Assembly: GCA_009599575.1 (NCBI GenBank)
Contig: VWND01000073.1
Coordinates: forward strand, 248,001 to 312,000
Source of the DNA: Blumeriella jaapii
Taxonomy: Eukaryota > Ascomycota > Leotiomycetes > Helotiales > Drepanopezizaceae
DNA: 64,000 nucleotides
Direction of reading: 5' to 3'
Shown here in pieces: positions 55,953 through 64,000 of this stretch (positions are counted from its first letter, which is position 1; each line of letters begins with the position of its first letter). The position numbers were made by a program, and so were the translations under genes. The notes under the pieces are model-generated. The model ran no database searches, was not told the DNA's origin, and worked only from the letters and a program-made list of their open reading frames with translations.

Positions 55953-56097
55953 GTTGCACTTACCTTGAGCCCTCGCCCTCGTCCTCGCCTTCACCCCCCT
56001 TCTGACTTGTCTACCTCCTCCAGTCAAGCTGAATGATATAGAGATACCTACGTACCAGGCGCTCGAAACCGATGGACCAGATATCACTACCTGTGTC
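55953..56097. promoter_or_regulatory. Bidirectional promoter, orphan repeat protein / LMBR1 protein
   Basis: 145 bp separate two divergent start codons. It contains GTCTACCTCCTCC near 56010 and TGATATAGAGATACC near 56032. Transcription starts of the two genes probably overlap. No specific factor site is assigned. Confidence 0.6.
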
Positions 56098-58798
56098 ATG
56101 TTTGCAACCGACCCATCACCGGTCGGCTCGGAGATCTTCGCCGTCTTCGCCTTGCTGGTAATAGGCCTTGGAGTCCTTTTGCTCTTGCGACGATACCTCC
56201 CACTCCGCACAACACCCGCCTATCTCTTGGTCCCAATCTTCTTTGCCCTGGGTCTTCCTGCCAGCATCATTCTCCTGGTCCCCATAGATCTGGCATCTAG
56301 CGCGAGGAACCAGGATGCCGGAGGGAGTCGAGGGATTTGGTTGCCAGAGAGGGCGCTTCTTGTCGGATGGCGGATCTCGTACTGGCTCACATTTGCTCTG
56401 ACTTGTATGTTTCTAAGTGTCTGTTTTCCAGTACCCTCTTTGCTCAGTAACTTTAGGGTTCATCCTCCCGATTTTGGCCGAATACGCAGACGCCGGATAC
56501 AGAGACCCGAAAGGACGGCTCCTCTACTCTTTGCGCGCCAACGCTCAGTACCAAGCGCTGGTGCTGGGAGCCGGTATAATCGCGATGATATACGTCTTCA
56601 TCAGTTATCAAGCTTCGCTTAATTCCTTAAAGGGAACGGTCATGGCGCTAGCCTACTGTTGGGGTTTGATGCTGGCAATCTATCTCATGGGCCATGGACT
56701 TGTAGCATTACCGAGACGCCTTTTCAGGAACGCCAGTATAAGCGGAAGGTTACGTCGGATACAAGCGAATGCAGCGAAGGTTCACGAGAAAATGGAGGAT
56801 GCGATACAGAACTTGGAGGACTACGAAGGTGGGTACATTTGGTTTACTGAAATGTCCATGGATGGTATAGGGCGTCGTATTATTGGATCTTCCTGGGCTC
56901 TTCCATTCGTGATGAGATTTTCTTGCGATTTCGTTGCCATTTTCTGGGAATAATACAGGGTGGATGAACAAACATCGAGAAGCGTATTCATTATTTCGAA
57001 GTTTCGAAGCCATCCCGGTGGACATTCGCAAGACAATCAGGACTGTGGAAGAACATGCTCAAGAATCAGTACTGACGTTTTTGATAGCCCAGGTTGCCGA
57101 CTTAGTCCAAAGAAAGACAGGTTCGGCAAGCAAATTCAGGGACTGGATCGAAGAATTAGCCGACGATACGCATGTTCCAGAATATCAACCACGTACCTTG
57201 GCTCGGCGCGTATCTGGACCTCAAGTAAACGTTCCGCACGTTATTACAGAGCGCTACTTGGCCGAGCTGAGTCGAAAGCTTGATAGAGCCAGGCATAGCC
57301 GAGCAAGATATCTAGACGAGTGGGACACTTTACTCAAAGATGCCGTGGAAGCACAAACGATACTTGATTCCGCAGCTTCTAAGAAGATCGAAATTGGACA
57401 GGCATCACCTGATGCTCCCTTGTAAGCCTTATTCTCTGATTCTGGTTTTGTTTCCTTTGAGCTCGTCTACCCAAAGCATCGCTCTGGTTGGATGTACAGA
57501 GAAGCCCGGACCCTCTTTTTGGGCACACTAGTACATGTGTTTCGATCATTCTAAGACCGGAAGGTTCATGAGGTTTCAGAAACACCTTTTCGTCGTTTTC
57601 AAGTAGCCGAGTGGGCTTGAAAATTCTCCAGCCTTAAGCTCAGATCGCACTTCATCCTTCTCAATGCGCACAAGTTGTCACGTTGCTGATATTTCACAGT
57701 ATGGAGCGTTTCACCATCCTCACGCCGTACATGCGATACATTTATCTGTATTACCTGCTCCCGTTTATTAGAACCGCTTTAGGTTTCATTCTTTCCGTGG
57801 CATCATTCTGTATAGTCTGGTCCGAAGTAATCAAGTCGGTCAACCCTTTGCTATCCATAATCGCCGTCACAGTAGTCCATCATCCAACTAGCGAGCGCGG
57901 CCAGATAGGATTTGCCGGTCAAGTCATAGCAGCTTTCTGGATATTATACATGTGTATCGCAGCACTCACTTCTCTCACAGAAGTAAAAGTATGGCGCGGG
58001 CGGGCATTGGTAAAGCGGAACACTCACGGTGAAAGCGCCATGTGGTATGCTATGCAGGTCGCCAAACTCTCCGTCCCGCTGGCTTTCAATTTCATGACCT
58101 TCCTGGCTCCAGACATCTACGGCGAGACTGTGTTCTACCACTTTCTCGGAAAGCTTATCAAGCTCACTCAGCTCGGGGAATGGTTCGATTGGCTGTTCCC
58201 AACATTTATCCTGATACCTGTTTGCGCTACTCTTTTCAACCTCTATGGAAACGTCAAGCGCTGCATCGGGTATGGGGGCGTCATTGACGATGACGACGAA
58301 GAAAACGAAACTGGTTATGGTACTGGCTCGTGGCGTGAAGGGCGAGATCTCATTGAGCGAGAGCTGCAGGGCCACTCTTCGCTCAGTAGCCTGGCCCAGT
58401 CCTCCTCGGATCCGCATCACATCCCCAACAACCCGTACAACAGGGCCGCACCAACAGTTGCAGTACCTTCCGCTCAGAGACGGCTAGGCCAAGCATCAAA
58501 ATCGACATCGGCATCGGCATCGGCATCTAGGGTGAAATCGCAGCAACGTAGTACAGCACCCAACACCTCGCCTGAAGACGAGAACTTTTTCGAGGCATTC
58601 GGGCACCGCGTCAGGAATACTTTCGACGCGGTGCAGACGCCGAAATGGCTCCAGAACATGGGCGACGGCATCAAGAAGCCTAAATGGATGGGCGGCGACG
58701 GCGAAGCGGAGCCGAGTCGCGGTGGTGCTGGTGGTCGTGGAAGTGACTTCACCAGGTGGTTTTCTGGCAGTCGGGAGGAGGGCAGGGTGAGATTGTAA
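56098..58798 (+). CDS. LMBR1-domain membrane protein (LMBRD2-like)
   Basis: Predicted 749 aa from exons 56098-56404, 56448-56828, 56959-57421 and 57700-58798; phases agree. The N-terminus has alternating hydrophobic segments (FAVFALLVIGLGVLLLLRRY, LLVPIFFALGLPASIILLVP). The LMBR1 signature follows: GWRISYWLTFALT, FILPILAEYADAGY, then KGRLLYSLRANAQYQALVLG. A central coiled-coil loop (LAELSRKLDRARHSRARYLD) and four more membrane segments (YLYYLLPFIRTALGFILSVA, PLAFNFMTFLAPDIYGETVF) lead to a disordered basic tail ending in KPKWMGG and GSDFTRWFSGSRE. Nine membrane helices are usual for the family; its molecular role in fungi is unknown. One intron is only 43 nt and the last is 278 nt, the longest in the window. 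Confidence 0.9.
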
Positions 58799-60504
58799 AT
58801 ACTGCTGCTGCTGCTGCTGCCGCTGCTCCCTGCGTTCGGTCTCTTGGGTTTACGGTCATAGCGCGTGGAGTTTTAGAGGGAGGCGGACTTGGGCTGTTGG
58901 GTTGGGCTGGATGATACCGTATAGACACGCGCTTGTTTTGTAGACTTCAACTCTTAATCTGGGGGCACTGCTCTCGCCTCGCTCTTTGCATTGAATCCCT
59001 CGGGTCTTCAGCTCCGAGGCTTTATCAATTTTGTTCTCAGTTCTACCTTCAATATCGTAAGACTGTGTCAGGGCGTTGCTGTTTCGATGCACTGCAACTT
59101 GGCAGGAACTGCTTTTTGAAGATCTACCCTACGTCGAGCTCTGGCTCTGGATACCTTACACATGGTCAAATATTCTTTCCAAGCTTCCGATCTTTTGCTG
59201 AACACGCACAGAAAGTTCGATCCCTTCTTTTTCTAGATGGCCACTTGAAGGTCGGCCAGCACGCACGGAGTAGGTGGCTGTAGGTTGAAGAGGATGCACG
59301 GATCTGATGTAGGATTGGTTCTTCTAGACAACTCTGAGTGTTGCAGGTTGAGATAGATGGATGGCGATGACTTACAGATAGCAAGTACATCTTTGCACAT
59401 GTAATATATCTACGGCGCTAAGCATCGTGCCCCTTTCCGAAAGTGCTTTGAGCACTAAACTCAAGTGCTGACCACAGCATACTCTCCCAGCTCCATTCCT
59501 CCAGCAGGACACACGCCTAGATAAAGCGTGGAGAAAAGCGTTGAGCTTTACGCTGGTTTCATGATGGGGCCAAGTACCAGTACTGTACTGTACCTGCTCC
59601 GCACTACATACAGTACAACCGATACCTCACGACAGGCCAGCACCCGCTTCACTGTCCTCGCCAGAAGGAGCCCAACGGAGTCTTGTCATGGGAGACATGT
59701 GCAGACGAATTCTCCTCCAACATACTTGATGCAGAGAGGTGTGGGAAACACCCGGTTTTGGCTCCTAAAGTGCCTGCTGTGACGGACGTGAGGGAACTGC
59801 CTAAAGGCGCTGACCGTCCTGGGCTACATCGAACGGGCTCATGCGCCTCAAGCCGTGTTTGTGCGTCTGGACCATACCGCCGATACCGATGAACATGCGA
59901 CGACATCTGAAGAGCAGCGAGCGTAAAGCAGTCGTCACTTTAGAGCTGCTTCACTGGTTAGTTGGTTGGTATTCTGAGTGACCAGACGGCGAGAGAAGAG
60001 AGAACACGGCCCCGATAACGCGGCCACTGGAGGATGATAACCGTACCACGGTAATCCGACAATGCGAAGAATGTAAAGGAGGGACGTCTTGGAGATGTAG
60101 CATGCTCGGTAAGGTTGGTTGATCACCTTGATCAGAAGACAGTGAGTGGGCAAGGGGAAGAATGACAGCAAACATAGTCTCGACATATGACCGGGGACAG
60201 ACGATCGGCCAGGCTAGGGTAATGAAAGCTGACAGAATGGGCTCGCTGACTACCTGGTCTTTCGGTATGTCACACATCACAGTGAACAGTACTTAAGACA
60301 CCATGGATCATGATAACCGTACACGCAGCACGACAGGATGATATCCTTTCTCACTCAAAATAACGCTGCCTGTATTCAAGTTACAGAGACGTAAGAACTA
60401 TGATAGCCGTCGCCATAACGCCGTGCGCCACGAATGCATATGTGTGGAGAGAAGCAAGAGGGGCCATATGGCTTCTTGGGCCAATCACGCCCCCTCAGCT
60501 TCGT
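58799..60504. other. Convergent intergenic region, no gene recognised
   Basis: Between the 3' ends of the LMBR1 and HRD1 genes. Starts with a (CTG)n run just after the LMBR1 stop. Contains one TGTAC run near 59580-59595. Open frames are short and unlike known proteins. Confidence 0.55.
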
Positions 60505-63200
60505 CTACGGCATCTTCCACCGTGACAGCTTTCGCCTTGCCCTTGTCCCTCTTCGGCTGTCTTCCTCGTTCTCAATGCTTGCAGATGACCCCTCCGCAGA
60601 TGCAGCAGGTGCCACAGGATCCTGCTCACTATCCGTCGTGGAAGCCTGGGTTTGTGCTACCGAAGCGGCAGAAGGTTCGCCCGCATCAATCGAGACAGCC
60701 AAGGGGTTTTGACCCGTAAATAGCTGACTTGATCCCCAGTTCGGTAAGACGTCTGCATCCCGCTGAGCAATTATAGGCTCTGCGTTTTCCTCAGCGGTGG
60801 TACTCTGTGTTATGGTTTCTGAACCTGCGACGTCGGGTTGGTCAGATGCTTCCGACAGCAAATTACGGATGGCATTCCTGTCGGACGAGGGGACAGAAGA
60901 GGCCTGGGAGTGACCTTCAGGAATACTCGACGGCGTTGGTGTCAGGGTATTATTAGAAGTTGCGGCCGTAGGGCTGGTGACTGCTGGGGTGGTAGCAGTG
61001 GAGGCCAAGCCTGCAGGTCCTGGAGTAGGCACACTGGCTTGTGGTACGCCAGCGCCGTTGTCTAGTCTCTCTAACGGGAGTAAGGTCCATCCCTCCGGAA
61101 TTGTTACTCCAGGTGGCAAGTCAGCGCTGCCAGATGGGATGGCAGATGTGCTCGGTCGGGCCACATGTCTTGCAATCTGTGGAGACATCGTGTTGAAGGG
61201 CGGCGGATATCTTCCTACCGTGACTTGTTGTGACATAGGGGGCAGTGGAGGTATCTGTGGCATCTGTGGCATCTGAAAGTTTGCTGCTATCGGATCTGGC
61301 CCTCCGGCTTGCAGCAGTCTTAATCTTGCAAGCTCTACTTGCATGAGCTGCACGAGGTGTAGTTCCTGCTGTGTCATCTGAAGGTTTCGAATCTCCGTCA
61401 TGATTTGCTGCTCGATCTGTTGGAGTTGATCTTGCAATGAGCCTGAGCCGTTCGAATTTGGAACCGCTCCTGTCGCTGCTTGTGCTTGTGGTTGAGCTCG
61501 ACGGGGAAACCCTAGCTCCAAACCGTATATCCTCGGATTTCCGGCTGCTCCATTTTCCTGGCCTTGTGGAAGGGCTTGGGCAAGGTCTTGTAAATTAGCT
61601 TGACCAAAACCCACTCTCAGAGGCCCCAGATTTATCATCCGCATCCTACGTTGGGGTCGACCTCCAGCAGGTGGCTGCGCTCCAGCGCCATCCTGCTGGC
61701 CAGCTGCAGGCGGTTGAGCACCTTGACCGGCCAGATTCGCGTTGTTTGCAGGTCCTTGGGCAGCTTGGCCTGGGGTATCTACAAGTGGTCGCCTACACGT
61801 TGGGCATACTTGCTGTCGCTCGAGCCAACTCTTGAGACAACCTAGATGTAGGATGTGTCCGCAAGGCAATTTCTTGGGCCTGGATCGCTCGTTGATCGTA
61901 GGGGGAGGTCTTGCCGGTGGTCCAGCTCCAGCAGCAGCGGGAGGTACCTCTGGGTTTGTGACAGACCACGGTCTCATCTCCTCTCTACATATAATGCAGG
62001 TATCCTCTCTCTGGATGTCCTCCACCGTAGCATCTTCGTACCTCGAATTCATGTCCTTCGTAGCTTGGCGATATTTGATAAATGCCGAGAGTCTTTTCAT
62101 GAAGGATCGTGCTGTCATGAACAGGTCACGCATTATGTGGATCGGAAGTCCGTAGAACATGAGCAGGATGACAAAAAAGGATACGTAGATGCCTAGCTTG
62201 AGAAAGTCTAGAGCTGTAAGCATTCATTCGTCAGCAAAAAGGAAATGCACGTACCTGTGATCAAGTCTAAGGTCAGTACCCAATGACCCTTGGCCTCCCA
62301 GCCTGGGACTTCAATGTCCATTTCGTCAACATCATCTTCAGAAGGCAAAGGTGCATGTGATTGAGCAGCACCATCTCCTTGGCCAGCCGTAGCCGCCGCT
62401 GCTTCCCGCTGTCGAATTATCTCGGCTCGTTCTTCCCTGACCTCTCTCCTGCGCTCAACAAGCCGGTCCTGCGTTTGCTGTTTAATCACCTTCGCCTCCA
62501 CCAAAGATATGCAGTATCGGAATGCTGTCGCGAATGATGACGAGGTGAGGATGGCGAATTCAAAAAGGAACATGACCATCATGTTGGGCCGCGCCTGTTG
62601 AATGACCGTATTTATGGTGTAGTTCATCAGCCACATGTCGTAGATGACCGACATTGTCAAGGAGACCGAAAGTCGAATATGGAACAAGCGCGGGTTGGCC
62701 GGAGGCTGTTGTTCCAAGATCTCTACTCTCCCGTCGCCGATCCATCCCCAGACCTTGCCCGTCAAGAGCCCAACAAACATGACTAGAAACCATGCGCCAA
62801 CCTCTTCCCTGAAGATCGTCATGGCTAAGCATGTTTCCGTGATTGCGAACCATGACTTCTCGTAGAGTTGCTCGATCTCGATGGGCCGGAGTGCGCCGTA
62901 GCAAAGCCGTTGGAGTCCGTACATGAAGCATCCGTAAATGAAAAGGATCAGGTTGATGAGGATCTGTCGCGTTTGTAAGCTCAAAACGCCCCCCTCTTCG
63001 AGCAGACCAAGCATACCATCAAGCACAGATTGCTCTGCGACAAGTAGACGCATGCCGAATAGAAGTTCGCCCGCTGATTGAAGGCAGACACAATGACTCC
63101 GCCTGCCAGAGCCGTCGAGACCTGGGACATGTCAGCTACTCTCTCCGGATAGCTGAAGCTTAGGAGAGCATACCCCGGCGTACCAGGCGAGTCGTCCCAT
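60505..63200 (-). CDS. hrd1: HRD1, ER membrane RING-H2 E3 ubiquitin ligase
   Basis: Predicted 849 aa from exons 63174-63200, 63017-63121, 62255-62963 and 60505-62213, all in phase; the last intron is only 41 nt. Hrd1 ubiquitinates misfolded proteins extracted from the endoplasmic reticulum (ERAD). The start [40 protein letters not shown], is typical. Six to eight membrane segments follow up to about residue 300. The RING-H2 finger occupies residues 353-420: C353, C356, C398, H400, H403, C406, C417, C420, with a Pro/Ala-rich loop of about 40 residues between the first two pairs. The cytosolic tail has a helical segment ([20 protein letters not shown]) and a long disordered region. It is transcribed toward the LMBR1 gene. 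Confidence 0.95.
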
Positions 63201-64000
63201 CTCGTTGTTGAATTTTCAGCGTGGATCCAAGTGGTGGAAGTCCTTGCTGTTGCGAAGAATCAAGTGCCCATGTTTCGGTGAGGTTGGTGAGGTTGTCTGA
63301 TACTGGACCTACTGTACTGTACAAAGGACAGTTGGCTCTACTCGTGAATCTCTCCGGGCAGGATAAGGACACTTCAGCCACAGACACTTCAGCCACTGTG
63401 GCGCAAACATAATCCGGTTCCGGAGAAGGAAGTAGTCAGCAAGTCCGATGTTCGAGGAGACGTCAGAATATACTCAGATTGATTTTCTGATAATGCTTTC
63501 TGATCTGATATCTGACTATTCTATCTCTCCAAGTCCACCGGTATTGCATCTCTTCTTTCAACGGCAATCTCTGAGAGTGCTGACCCTCCAGTGTGGCATA
63601 CACTGGCACTGCTACTGTACAATTCGCCTATACATACAAACAACGTGCTAGATCTGCTACCACATATTCGAAAACGACACTACTGCTACAACGCTGGTTC
63701 TTTTGAATAGGCCTGATGGGTTTCCAGAACCTGGTCAACAATGGGTTCAACACCAATTCCGTCAGCGGTCTTCCGAGGGCAACGCATGGTTATGCGTCGT
63801 ATGAGAAGCGGCGGGTTACAATTCGGTCAACGAAGAGGCTTGATCATATCCAAAGCCTCATCAGCTTCGTGCTACATACATACAGGCTACATGGGTCTCT
63901 TCTATGATGGAAGGGAGCTGTTAGGAAGAAGTCCCGGCAGTTACACATGGGTGTTGACAACATAACACGACGTTCACTCCCTATTCCAGAAGACAAGAAT
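63201..64000. other. Upstream region of HRD1, no gene recognised
   Basis: Contains TACTGTACTGTACAAAG near 63310, a duplicated GACACTTCAGCCAC word near 63368-63395, and short open frames near the right edge with no family resemblance. The right edge may hold the start of another gene, but it cannot be supported. Confidence 0.5.

Overview
This is a nuclear window from a filamentous ascomycete (Pezizomycotina). Most genes are broken by introns of about 41-130 nt with GT...CTAAC/CTGAC...AG signals. The families are typical of the group: a Zn2Cys6 factor with a Fungal_trans_2 body, ATG22, a hydantoinase fused to DUF917, an Nrm1/Whi5-like GTB protein and a Q-rich Med15. I cannot fix the class or genus. 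Nineteen protein genes are supported and no tRNA or rRNA was found. All exon boundaries were read by hand and checked for phase, with no transcript evidence.

Layout. 1-4.5 kb: one small unknown gene in repeat-rich intergenic DNA. 4.6-17.1 kb: a possible nutrient-related block with a Zn2Cys6 regulator (-), ATG22-like vacuolar effluxer (-), hydantoinase/oxoprolinase-DUF917 protein (+) and a secreted bacterial-type solute-binding protein (-). 15.1-19.2 kb: a roughly 4.1-kb interval bounded by about 230-bp inverted repeats. It holds the solute-binding gene and a decayed Tc1/mariner-type transposase that is itself split by a 184-bp solo LTR with a perfect 5-bp target duplication. 19.8-24.4 kb: a mitochondrial-type helical protein and a large repeat-containing S/T-P-rich protein. 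24.4-29.9 kb: gene-free, microsatellite-rich. 29.9-35 kb: Med15. 36.9-41.7 kb: Nrm1/Whi5-like, TFIIIA-like and RPB6 (the last two head to head). 42-56 kb: S-formylglutathione hydrolase, Afi1-like trafficking protein, myosin regulatory light chain-like EF-hand protein, CorA-like membrane protein, EFM7/Nnt1-type methyltransferase and an orphan protein with 33-residue tandem repeats. 56-63.2 kb: an LMBR1-domain membrane protein and the ERAD ubiquitin ligase HRD1.

Notable signals are the inverted-repeat interval around the solute-binding gene, three well-supported GC-AG introns, two reading-frame breaks in the polyQ parts of Med15, a 9-bp minisatellite with a sharp homogenisation gradient, and a TGTAC-type motif present in nearly every long intergenic region but not conspicuous in the exons read. 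Housekeeping genes (RPB6, TFIIIA, Med15, HRD1, FGH) alternate with fast-evolving low-complexity genes. Apart from the 4.6-17.1 kb block, no pathway links the neighbours.
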